Source of the DNA: a bacterium
GTDB taxonomy: Bacteria > Armatimonadota > Chthonomonadetes > Chthonomonadales > Chthonomonadaceae
Reading direction: 5' to 3'
Assembly (NCBI GenBank): GCA_021777995.1
Contig: JAJYCW010000011.1
Span: 1 to 54,988, forward strand
Length of the DNA stretch: 54,988 nt
How positions within the stretch are numbered: the first letter of the stretch is position 1; the number at the start of each line of letters is the position of its first letter. Below the pieces are notes generated by a model. The model was given only the letters and a program-made list of their open reading frames with translations. It was not told where the DNA came from and searched no databases. A program made the translations under genes and the position numbers. Shown piece by piece: positions 1 to 7,270 of the stretch.

Positions 1-1
1 A

Positions 2-442
2 TCTATGGAGATACCCTTGCTACGCGCCGCTGTAAGTGAGGATGTACCCGTCTTGGCAATTTGTCGAGGTATGCAGGTGCTTAATGTCGCTTTAGGAGGT
101 ACATTGTACCAGCACCTGCCAGAACAACGCCCATCACCCATCCACCATGTGCAGCAAGGACCACGAAGTGCGTTTAGCCATACCGTGGAGGTCGTTGAAG
201 ACACTTTGCTTGCAGACATTGTCGGTTCGGGCGAGATGCACGTTAACTCTCTGCATCATCAGGCAGTGTGCCAGCAAGCAGAAGGATTTAACGTCACTGC
301 GCTTGCCCCAGACGGGATTATAGAGGCAATGGAACGACCCAACAGTAGGTTTGTAGTGGCCGTTCAGTTTCATCCTGAAGAGACATCCGTTCACGATGAA
401 CGTACGAGAATGCTGTTCACTGCATTTCTTGATGCAACCTAG
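2..442 (+). CDS. Gamma-glutamyl-gamma-aminobutyrate hydrolase family (peptidase C26), C-terminal part
   Basis: This is the C-terminal part of a class I glutamine amidotransferase-like hydrolase of the PuuD/C26 family. These enzymes cleave gamma-glutamyl amides such as gamma-glutamyl-GABA in the cytoplasm. The nucleophile elbow AICRGMQ carries the catalytic Cys. LHHQAV, and QFHPEE near the end with the catalytic His, are also typical. Family members are about 240-260 residues, and only about 147 codons are inside the window. The frame is open to the left edge, so the ATG at position 5 is very unlikely to be the true start. The gene ends before a strong bidirectional hairpin at 487-521. The substrate cannot be told from this fragment. 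Confidence 0.85.
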   Translation, partial: SMEIPLLRAAVSEDVPVLAICRGMQVLNVALGGTLYQHLPEQRPSPIHHVQQGPRSAFSHTVEVVEDTLLADIVGSGEMHVNSLHHQAVCQQAEGFNVTALAPDGIIEAMERPNSRFVVAVQFHPEETSVHDERTRMLFTAFLDAT

Positions 443-486
443 CGGCGTGTTACTCTCCGAGTGTGCGAGATAATATACCGGGAATA

Positions 487-521
487 CAAAGCAGGTCATG
501 GATTGTCCATGACCTGCTTTG
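487..521. terminator. Bidirectional terminator hairpin
   Basis: A perfect 16-bp inverted repeat (487-502 pairs with 506-521) encloses a 3-nt loop. It has A residues on its left flank and T residues at its right end. It sits between the convergent C26 hydrolase gene and the DUF2325 gene, so it probably terminates both. Confidence 0.75.
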
Positions 522-549
522 CTCTGCAACTGTTCGCGGAACTAACTGG

Positions 550-2361
550 TTACTTTTTGGCAGCTGATTGAAGCATCATAAGTGCCTGTAGCAACCCGGC
601 GATTGGGAACACGCCTGCAACTTGCACACATGGCTTACCTGCCTGCTCACAGATGCTTCGCGCTCCGTGCCAGTCCTTTCGGCTGAAGCGAACTGGCAGA
701 ACAACCAGATCGGCTCCCGCCACCGCTGCTTCCAGGCGGCTCAGTGTATCCGCAGTGGTGAGTGCTGGCCAAATTAACTCCTCGGGATCAAGGACCTCTC
801 GAAGCTTCTGCATTCCAGCATCACTCTTAACGTCACCTAAAACAAGTATTCGTTTAGAATGAGTGAAGTTGCGCACCTGTTCGATAACATCGCTCAGTTC
901 CTTGAGAGTTTCGGGCGAGTCCACATCAACAGCATCAAGTCTGCCGGCACGTAACCGACTTTCCCAATCTAGCTGAATCTCGCGCACCGTGTCTCTGAAG
1001 CGGTCGTCGCCTTCCAGCAGTGCCGCCCAAGGCAATAGCGCTGCCCGCAGCCGTGGATCAGTTGCCGGCGTGTTGACTAATTTAACCTGAAGCACAGCTT
1101 CGGCCAGCTCTGTTGAACTCTTCTCGATGTCCGATCCAAAATCGGGTTGATTCACCAGTTGGATGAGTGCTTCAACCGCGTGTCCTCGGCCTTCCGCTGC
1201 AGCAAGCGGCAGCCGTGCCTGTTCCCAGGCAACATCAAGCTTAGTGGCCTTATCCACAAGTTCCACGATAGGTACCTTTGGCCGTAAGCTAAACAGATAA
1301 CACTGCGCATCTCGTGCCCACATCCGAAGATCGTCAAACAGCTGCTGCTGGAAGGGATCTCTCGCACCAATCCTGAATAGAAGGCGATTAAAGCGTTGCT
1401 GAATGGCTGCTACAGATTCCGCTAGTGGCTGCACATCTTGTACAGTAAGTCGCTCCCGGTTCTCGACCCACCATTCAAAGGCTTCTTGAGCCCTGGCTGT
1501 TTCCTCATGCCGTTCTGCTAGCTCGCCCCATTGAAAGGCGGTTGGATGGTGCTCGAGCTCTCGGTCTGCAGAAACTGTGTACTCGTGGTCGCCCGCAGCT
1601 TCGCGTAGTGCATCGATCTCGTTGGAGAGCTCTGTTACCGCAACTACTTCGGTATCAGCGGCTTCCTCCTCAAGTCTCCGCATGCGACAGGCTATCCCAC
1701 GCAGTCTGAGGGCATTGGGAACATGAAGGTCCCCGTTTTCACGTTTGAGCGGGAAGACATCGTTCCAGGTTCGAACCAATTCCCGTAACTGTACCGCTTC
1801 AGCTTCAATCTCTACCAGGGGGCGCATCGGCTGCCGCGGCATGCGAGAAACCTCTGCATCGATTTTGGGCGTGAGGGGGCTGGCTGTTCGAATTGCTAGT
1901 GGGCTGGGGCCACCTGTAAGCGCCTCCGAGGAGGAGTCACGCAGTTCGTGTATCGAAGAACTGGTATGCAGCGAAGTAGGACGAGGTGTAGATGGCTGTT
2001 GAGACGGCTGCCAGGGTGCAGGAGCCGCTCCGCTCACAGTAGTTGCCTGGGAAAGAGCCTCAAGGAGCTCGCGAACAGCTACTCTAACCTGCCATAGCTC
2101 ATTATAAAGGCTGTTGTCCTCTACTGCACGTGCAGTCTGCAACAGTCGAGTGAGGCGGTCAAAGGCGCCACGCAAAAAATGCGTGCGCTGGGCTGCATAC
2201 TCGGCTAGGCGATACTGAACTTGCTGACAATAAGCATCAAAAGCTTCTTGCGAGCGAAGGGGCGATCCCTCTGATCGTGCTCCAGTATCCGCAGCGCGAA
2301 CTGCTTCAGGCTGAACGCTGCCAGTGAGAGGTTTAAATGTACCATACTCGACTTCAGACAT
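550..2361 (-). CDS. DUF2325 domain-containing protein, 603 residues
   Basis: The last ~100 residues resemble the DUF2325 family: a RILVLGD strand, then an AGADLVVLPV strand, then SICEQAGKPCVQV. DUF2325 has a small Rossmann-like fold and its biochemical role is not established. The other ~500 residues are rich in Glu, Arg, Ala and Leu and look almost entirely helical, with a Pro/Ser-rich linker at about residues 105-175. I recognise no domain there. No signal peptide or membrane segment is visible, so the protein should be cytoplasmic. The ATG at 2361 has a CAGGAG Shine-Dalgarno 11 nt upstream. DUF2325 proteins are usually 100-450 residues, so this is a large, possibly scaffold-like member. 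The gene stands alone. Confidence 0.6.
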   Translation of the reverse strand: MSEVEYGTFKPLTGSVQPEAVRAADTGARSEGSPLRSQEAFDAYCQQVQYRLAEYAAQRTHFLRGAFDRLTRLLQTARAVEDNSLYNELWQVRVAVRELLEALSQATTVSGAAPAPWQPSQQPSTPRPTSLHTSSSIHELRDSSSEALTGGPSPLAIRTASPLTPKIDAEVSRMPRQPMRPLVEIEAEAVQLRELVRTWNDVFPLKRENGDLHVPNALRLRGIACRMRRLEEEAADTEVVAVTELSNEIDALREAAGDHEYTVSADRELEHHPTAFQWGELAERHEETARAQEAFEWWVENRERLTVQDVQPLAESVAAIQQRFNRLLFRIGARDPFQQQLFDDLRMWARDAQCYLFSLRPKVPIVELVDKATKLDVAWEQARLPLAAAEGRGHAVEALIQLVNQPDFGSDIEKSSTELAEAVLQVKLVNTPATDPRLRAALLPWAALLEGDDRFRDTVREIQLDWESRLRAGRLDAVDVDSPETLKELSDVIEQVRNFTHSKRILVLGDVKSDAGMQKLREVLDPEELIWPALTTADTLSRLEAAVAGADLVVLPVRFSRKDWHGARSICEQAGKPCVQVAGVFPIAGLLQALMMLQSAAKK

Positions 2362-2403
2362 GAAGAATGGGCACTCCTGTTAGAATGTGGTGATTCCGCA
2401 GCA

Positions 2404-2421
2404 GGATTAATGGATTAATCC
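2404..2421. promoter_or_regulatory. Palindrome upstream of the DUF2325 gene
   Basis: GGATTAAT-GG-ATTAATCC is an 8-2-8 perfect inverted repeat, 42 bp upstream of the DUF2325 start. It could be an operator. No clear -35/-10 pair is visible around it, so this is only a candidate. The rest of 2362-2674 (about 310 bases) shows nothing else I can support. Confidence 0.3.
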
Positions 2422-2674
2422 GGAACTTACTGGGAGTCAGAATGGAAATCATAACGAATAAACGCACCTAAACTACATCCTCAATCCACTGTGTTAGGAG
2501 GTAAAGTGTTTGAGGCCTTCCTGATATGTTGAACAATTATACCATAACGTATGCCCATAATCAGTGCTATATAAAGTTGCACGTGGGCAAACTGCGCCAA
2601 TACATGTACAGAGAAATTCACACAGTAGCGAAAATCATGCCTGCTATTTCAGAAATGACGAACCTGCCGAACAA

Positions 2675-2746
2675 CTGCCGGGGAAGGATTCGAACCCTCG
2701 ACCTACTGATCCAGAGTCAGTTGTGCTACCGCTGCACTACCCGGCA
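2675..2746 (-). tRNA. tRNA-Gln (anticodon CTG)
   Basis: Read on the minus strand, the sequence folds as a complete cloverleaf. The acceptor stem TGCCGGG pairs with CCCGGCA. The anticodon stem ACTGA/TCAGT closes the loop CTCTGGA, giving anticodon CTG (reads CAG, Gln). The T-arm is GAGGG-TTCGAAT-CCTTC with one G-T wobble. The discriminator base is G, and CCA is not encoded. A consensus promoter lies just upstream. Confidence 0.93.
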
Positions 2747-2759
2747 TCAACAGTCACAG

Positions 2760-2788
2760 ATTATACCTCCTCACTTTGGCAGTGTCAA
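2760..2788 (-). promoter_or_regulatory. Consensus sigma-70 promoter of tRNA-Gln
   Basis: On the minus strand TTGACA (2783-2788) is followed by a 17-bp spacer and TATAAT (2760-2765), a perfect housekeeping promoter. The -10 element lies 13 bp before the first base of the tRNA, so transcription would start only a few nucleotides ahead of the mature 5' end. Confidence 0.88.
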
Positions 2789-2878
2789 GGACCGGCATGC
2801 TCGACTCATTCTGTTACGCCATTCATCAATAGGTTAGACGACATAATATCACCTTAATGTTTCATGGGGTACATCCTT

Positions 2879-2945
2879 AGAACGTTCTCAGAATAGATAG
2901 TCCATTAGCCAGACTGGCCAATGCATGGTGGGTGGAAACTTTCCA
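2879..2945. promoter_or_regulatory. Two palindromes upstream of the purine permease gene
   Basis: AGAACGTTCT (2879-2888) is a perfect 10-bp palindrome, and TGGAAA-C-TTTCCA (2933-2945) is a 6-1-6 inverted repeat. Both lie in the 349-bp gap between the tRNA and the permease gene. They could be operators, but I cannot pair them with a convincing promoter. No purine riboswitch core is visible in this leader. The rest of 2789-3095 shows nothing I can support. Confidence 0.25.
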
Positions 2946-3095
2946 GAACGAGGTTTGTTTTCGCCAAAGGTTATTTTGAACCACTAAAGTAATTAAGCAA
3001 TAAGAGGAGTGTAGCCTCGCTTAAAATGAGTCGATAGCGGTAGACTACTCTATTGCTCGATTGCACGAATTCAATTCCATGATGAGGGAACTTCG

Positions 3096-4397
3096 ATGCT
3101 TCAACGACTGTTTCATTTAGACGAGCGGAATACCTCGGTGCGTATTGAAATCACTGCGGGCCTAACCACCTTCATGACGATGGCCTACATCATCGTCGTT
3201 AACCCATCCATCCTGCACACAATTCCAGGTCTGTATCATGCACGTGCCTCGTTAGCTGCCGCCACATGTCTGGCTGCGGCGATTCCTACAATCATGATGG
3301 GTTTATTCACCAATACGCCCTATGCCCTTGCCCCAGGATTGGGCCTGAGCGGCGTTCTAGCATACACGGTATGTGCCAGAAACGGTGTGCCATGGACTAC
3401 TGCTATGGGCATCGTTGTTATTGAAGGCTTAATCATTGCGCTGCTTGTAGTGACTCGCACACAGCAGGCTGTTGTTCAGGCGATTCCACTGGATCTTAAG
3501 AGGGCTTTTGCGGCGGGAATTGGACTGTATTTGACCTATTTGGGCCTTGCACAGTCGCAAATTACGCGTTTACGGTACTCTTACGGAGATATTGCAAAGA
3601 GTACCATACACAACCCAGCCGTTCTTCTTGGTGTCCTGGCGCTAGTGGTTACCACAATGCTTTACGTTAGGAAGGTGCGTGGATCATTTTTAATTGGCAT
3701 TGCAATTACCACTCTAGTATCGCTCACAGCCGACACCACCCACCTGCCTATTACTAATCAACCGTTTGTCCTTCCACACTTCGGTACATTATTTTATGCA
3801 AATGTTTTAGATGCCCTAAAGCCAGGGCTGTGGGCAACCATACTCGCCTTCGTGATGAGTGACTTCTTTGGTGCCATTGGCACTGTTGTTGGGGTGGGGC
3901 AGCGAGCCGGGCTGGTGGATGCTAACGGAGATATACCGGGCTTGCGCAACATCCTTTTGGTGAATAGTTTCGCAGCGATATGGGGCGGTTTCTGTGGTAC
4001 GTCCAGTTCCTCTACATACGTTGAGAGTGCGACCGGTGTAGCCGAAGGAGGACGGACCGGGTTGACTGCAGTGGTAGTGGGAATTCTGTTTTTGTTGGCA
4101 ATGTTTGCCACACCGTTGGTGAGAATAATTCCGGCGCAGGCGACGGCCCCGGCACTGATAATAGTCGGTTTCCTCATGCTGTCTACCGTCACCTACATTG
4201 ATTGGGGTAACGTTGAAACGGCTCTACCGGCGTTCATCACTATCATCGGCATATCGACTAGCTATTCTATCGCTACGGGTATTGGGTTGGGCTTCATTAT
4301 GTACGTAATCATAATGGCGGTACGCGGAAAGCTTATGAAAGTTCATCCCATCCTGCTGGTGATCGCTGTGCTGTTTCTACTCTCATTCCTGTTTTAG
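3096..4397 (+). CDS. NCS2-family purine permease (AzgA/PbuG-like)
   Basis: A 433-residue polytopic inner-membrane protein of the nucleobase:cation symporter-2 family, AzgA/GhxP/PbuG branch, which imports hypoxanthine, guanine or adenine with protons. The N-terminal signature is clear: EITAGLTTFMTMAYIIVVNP, then ALAPGLGL, and later CGTSSSSTYVESATGVAEGGRTG, which corresponds to the conserved substrate-site segment of this branch. Length is normal and about 12-14 hydrophobic segments are present. The ATG at 3096 is preceded by TGAGGGA at a suitable distance. The gene is monocistronic and closed by the hairpin at 4401-4436. Which purine is preferred cannot be read from sequence. Confidence 0.88.
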   Translation: MLQRLFHLDERNTSVRIEITAGLTTFMTMAYIIVVNPSILHTIPGLYHARASLAAATCLAAAIPTIMMGLFTNTPYALAPGLGLSGVLAYTVCARNGVPWTTAMGIVVIEGLIIALLVVTRTQQAVVQAIPLDLKRAFAAGIGLYLTYLGLAQSQITRLRYSYGDIAKSTIHNPAVLLGVLALVVTTMLYVRKVRGSFLIGIAITTLVSLTADTTHLPITNQPFVLPHFGTLFYANVLDALKPGLWATILAFVMSDFFGAIGTVVGVGQRAGLVDANGDIPGLRNILLVNSFAAIWGGFCGTSSSSTYVESATGVAEGGRTGLTAVVVGILFLLAMFATPLVRIIPAQATAPALIIVGFLMLSTVTYIDWGNVETALPAFITIIGISTSYSIATGIGLGFIMYVIIMAVRGKLMKVHPILLVIAVLFLLSFLF

Positions 4398-4400
4398 GCG

Positions 4401-4436
4401 GTTGCTCCCTGCTGCCATTTGGCAACAGGGAGCAAC
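4401..4436. terminator. Bidirectional terminator hairpin
   Basis: GTTGCTCCCTG (4401-4411) pairs perfectly with CAGGGAGCAAC (4426-4436), with an inner TGCC/GGCA stem and an ATTT loop. It lies between the convergent permease and BSP protease genes and should serve both. Confidence 0.7.
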
Positions 4437-4445
4437 TTAATCGGT

Positions 4446-5195
4446 TTACTTGCCGTTCCTCACTACTGGCCACTGTACAATGTTGTGTATTTTGCCATCA
4501 CGAATATCAGCCGTAAATTCGTTCCAGAGCGTTGGCAGGTCATCCCCGGTGTACAGCTTAAACAGATCATCATTGTATTTGTTCTGTCGAAGCGCGTAGT
4601 TCAACTGGTATATGATATTTCGGTCATGCTTCAGTTCGATCCAGCGTAGAAACGCTGCGGTGGTCCGGTATGCGTCCGTATAGTGGGCGGTATCAGGGTT
4701 CACAATCGGCCGTGGACTTTTTGGTTCGTAGTGATAAAACCGCACGTAATCTGCTATGCCTTCCACTAGCCACCCGGCATTGTAGCTAGGATACTGCTGT
4801 ACAACATGCGTTAGTTCGTGAACAATCATTCCAATGTCTTGCGGGTTACTGCGGATATACTGAGCGGATGCAAATATGTGCGTACCAGTTGTATAGGCGA
4901 CCCCGTCCATGGGTTGTATAGTTATTTCTGCTGTGGTTGGCGGCTCAAATCCCGGGCTTGCGAGTATTCTGCAAATCTTAGGATACCAATCTAATGCTGT
5001 CTTGCGAGCCTTCTCAGCCCACGACTGTAGGTCTGGGGCTTTGGTCGTGTCTAGCGTAATCGTGATGTGTGCATGGAATTCATTCTGGGCGGGGGTAGTT
5101 GGTGTACCTGTCGTTGGTGTTTGAGCATTTGCGGTATAGCCTATCGTGCTTGCGGCCAGTACAGCCAATAGAGGCAGGGCAGTGATGCGACTCAT
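4446..5195 (-). CDS. Secreted basic-secretory-protein (BSP) family putative metalloprotease
   Basis: A 249-residue protein with a signal peptide (hydrophobic core about residues 5-20, likely cleavage after ANAQ). The mature part matches the BSP family first described in plants, whose gluzincin-like motif suggests zinc proteolysis. HELTH is at residues 126-130, and downstream WLVEGIADYVR (about 142-152) supplies a Glu in the position of a third zinc ligand. The ATG at 5195 has AGGAG 5 nt upstream. The gene stands alone. Proteolytic activity of this family is largely inferred from the motif, and the substrate is unknown. Confidence 0.75.
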   Translation of the reverse strand: MSRITALPLLAVLAASTIGYTANAQTPTTGTPTTPAQNEFHAHITITLDTTKAPDLQSWAEKARKTALDWYPKICRILASPGFEPPTTAEITIQPMDGVAYTTGTHIFASAQYIRSNPQDIGMIVHELTHVVQQYPSYNAGWLVEGIADYVRFYHYEPKSPRPIVNPDTAHYTDAYRTTAAFLRWIELKHDRNIIYQLNYALRQNKYNDDLFKLYTGDDLPTLWNEFTADIRDGKIHNIVQWPVVRNGK

Positions 5196-5295
5196 AGTAT
5201 CTCCTGATGTTGAACGAGGATGGTTGTAAATGGTTCAAGAAAGTTTGCTAACTTACTCTAGACAATAGACGAACCATTGTTCTTGTGGTTTCTGG

Positions 5296-5333
5296 AAAAA
5301 TTTGGGGCAGCGTGGAAAATTCCCATGCTGCCC
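5296..5333 (-). terminator. Terminator after the fucosidase gene
   Basis: On the minus strand GGGCAGCATGG and CCACGCTGCCC form an 11-position stem with one mismatch and a 7-nt loop, followed by CAAATTTTT. It begins just past the stop codon of the fucosidase gene. Confidence 0.7.
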
Positions 5334-5340
5334 GCTGTAG

Positions 5341-6639
5341 CTACCGCAGAAACAGTTCGATTACAGGGATATCTTGATCCGGCTGGTGGATTGGCAACTC
5401 TAGTGTGAGCAGAGATTTCTCTTTAGCAGCGGGAGTCATCTGGCCATACGACTCCTCGGGAATGGACTCAAGCATCCTGATTTCGGAAGCGTCGTTCAGC
5501 AGTTGTGCATACTCGACTTGTCCGCCAAAGCCGTCTAGGTGGAGATGGCGAAACGGCCAGGCAAAGACGTGAACGTAGAGGCGTTTAGTTGTTGGATTAT
5601 AAGTGAGTCGGCAGTCCTGGGGTGTCTTGAACTCTGGCGGTGCCTGCGTACATCCGTAGATTGAGCGACCATGTCTGCGCATCCACCGCCCCATGCCGTG
5701 CAGGCGGTCTAGTGCTCGCTGATCGAATTCGCCCCTACCTGTTGGACCAACATTAAGTAACAGGTTTCCACCTTTACTCACACTGTCCACCAGCATCTGC
5801 AACAGCATTGTTACAGATTTCCAGCTGCTTTCGTCCCGGTGGTAACCCCAGGATCCGCTGAACGTTTGGCACGCCTCCCACACAACGGGATTGCCGTTTA
5901 CTCGCACCCAATCACGGGGCTGGTACTGTTCAGGCGTCTTAACGTCCTGATCAATCTCAAGGCGGTCGTTAAGGATGATGTTTGGCTGTAGGGACCTTAC
6001 CATGGCAATTAGCTTTTCACTTTGCCACACGTCCTTACCCTTCCCTTCGAACCTATTTGTGCGACCAACCGAAAAATCATACCAGAGGATGTCTACCTGT
6101 CCGTAGTTGGTAAGCAGTTCACGGGTTTGACCATGCAGGTATTCCGCATATTTGGTGATGTCTTTTGCGCCTTCTTTGGCAGCATAGTCTGCATTATCGC
6201 GCATGGGGTGATGAGCGTCGAGGGTGTAATGGGGATGATGCCAATCGAGCAGCGAGTGATAGAAGCCAACTCGCATGTCTCGTTTCCGAAAGCTGTCAAC
6301 CATTGGACGCAGCAGATCTCGTCGTGCCGGTGTGTTTGTCGCTTTGTAGTCTGTGAGAGCGGAGTCGAACAGAGTAAACCCTTCATGGTGCTTGGTCGTT
6401 ACCACGAAATACTTCATTCCGGCCTCTGCCGCTGCCGAAGCCCAGACTTCTGGATCGTACAGGTCAGGATCGAAGTGCTTAAAGTATTTGGCGTAGGTCT
6501 CTGTATCGATTCGCTCGTTGCTTTTTACCCATTCGTGGCGAGCGGGCAATGCGTACAATCCCCAATGAATGAACATTCCAAATCGATCATGAACGAACCA
6601 GTCTGTGTCACCCGCAGTCTTCGCCGGTAGTAGTGTCAA
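5341..6639 (-). CDS. Alpha-L-fucosidase, glycoside hydrolase family 29
   Basis: A 432-residue GH29 (beta/alpha)8-barrel enzyme that removes alpha-linked L-fucose from glycans by retaining hydrolysis. The N-terminal family signature DRFGMFIHWGLYALP is intact, as are KHHEGF at 83-88 and WHHPHY near 133. Asp188 in LWYDF occupies the position of the GH29 nucleophile; the acid/base residue varies in this family and I do not assign it. No signal peptide is evident, so action on imported oligosaccharides is likely. The start is a TTG (6637-6639) behind AAGGAGG at a 9-nt spacing; no ATG nearby has a comparable site. A short AGCCGG/CCGGCT hairpin (6663-6680) lies in the leader. Confidence 0.88.
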   Translation of the reverse strand: MTLLPAKTAGDTDWFVHDRFGMFIHWGLYALPARHEWVKSNERIDTETYAKYFKHFDPDLYDPEVWASAAAEAGMKYFVVTTKHHEGFTLFDSALTDYKATNTPARRDLLRPMVDSFRKRDMRVGFYHSLLDWHHPHYTLDAHHPMRDNADYAAKEGAKDITKYAEYLHGQTRELLTNYGQVDILWYDFSVGRTNRFEGKGKDVWQSEKLIAMVRSLQPNIILNDRLEIDQDVKTPEQYQPRDWVRVNGNPVVWEACQTFSGSWGYHRDESSWKSVTMLLQMLVDSVSKGGNLLLNVGPTGRGEFDQRALDRLHGMGRWMRRHGRSIYGCTQAPPEFKTPQDCRLTYNPTTKRLYVHVFAWPFRHLHLDGFGGQVEYAQLLNDASEIRMLESIPEESYGQMTPAAKEKSLLTLELPIHQPDQDIPVIELFLR

Positions 6640-6814
6640 CGATAGTGCCCTCCTTCCGAGTGAGCCGGAAAGTACCGGCTAACGGTGCAGTTCTAGAAAA
6701 CAACTCGGAGTTCCTGCTTGAAAATTTTCGGGGGATTACGAAAATAATTTAAGCACAATTACACAATCACGTATTTTATACAACGGAGAGTTAAGTGTTA
6801 TTGTGCACGTGGTA

Positions 6815-7222
6815 TTAAAGTAATTCATCGACTGCTGTGGCAGATGCAACTACCACTGCGATTGCAAGCTGGCCGCAGTGTGAGAGGCTGAGCGACACAG
6901 GAAGAGGCTTATCTCCATGGGCAGACAACAATACCAGGAACGGAGCCCCGGTTGTTCGCTTTCGCACTTCCAACTGACGGTTATCTACAGTAAATAGCTT
7001 GGGAAGGCACTTCTTCACCGCTTCTTTCGCGCACCACCGCGCGGTGAAATGCAGACGAGGGTCGCGCTGCGTTGCACAATATTCAATCTCGTCCAAAGTA
7101 AAATTGTCAACGTAAAAGGGGTGCAAGCTATAGTCGATAGCATAAGGAAGTGTATCCGGATTTTCAAGATCCACGCCGCATAGTGGCGCTGCAGAGGTAT
7201 TATCCGTGAGGGGTATGGTCAT
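6815..7222 (-). CDS. 4'-phosphopantetheinyl transferase (AcpS-like)
   Basis: About 135 residues, the size of holo-ACP synthase. These enzymes transfer 4'-phosphopantetheine from coenzyme A to a Ser of acyl or peptidyl carrier proteins. GVDLE near residue 16 has the Mg-binding Asp, and WCAKEAVKK (Lys66-Glu67) is the second metal/CoA motif. SLSHCGQLAIAVVVA is the C-terminal family signature. I place the start at the ATG 7222, which has GGAGAGG 8 nt upstream; a TTG at 7240 would lie inside that ribosome site. The gene follows the RelA/SpoT gene at about 50 bp and is probably co-transcribed. Whether it serves fatty acid ACP or a secondary-metabolite carrier is open. Confidence 0.78.
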   Translation of the reverse strand: MTIPLTDNTSAAPLCGVDLENPDTLPYAIDYSLHPFYVDNFTLDEIEYCATQRDPRLHFTARWCAKEAVKKCLPKLFTVDNRQLEVRKRTTGAPFLVLLSAHGDKPLPVSLSLSHCGQLAIAVVVASATAVDELL

Positions 7223-7270
7223 AGGTAGATGCCTCTCCAACCATTGAAGCGCCCTAAAATCAATCGGTTA

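Noticed and set aside
2526-2857. Open frames around 2526-2857 as small genes
   Set aside because: They read across the tRNA-Gln gene and its promoter on the opposite strand, and have no recognisable product.
2747-3095. Purine riboswitch upstream of the NCS2 permease
   Set aside because: The conserved junction and paired loops of the purine aptamer are not visible.
6022-6630. 202-residue plus-strand frame opposite the fucosidase
   Set aside because: It is antisense to a well-supported GH29 gene, shows no motif and has no ribosome site. It is a shadow frame.
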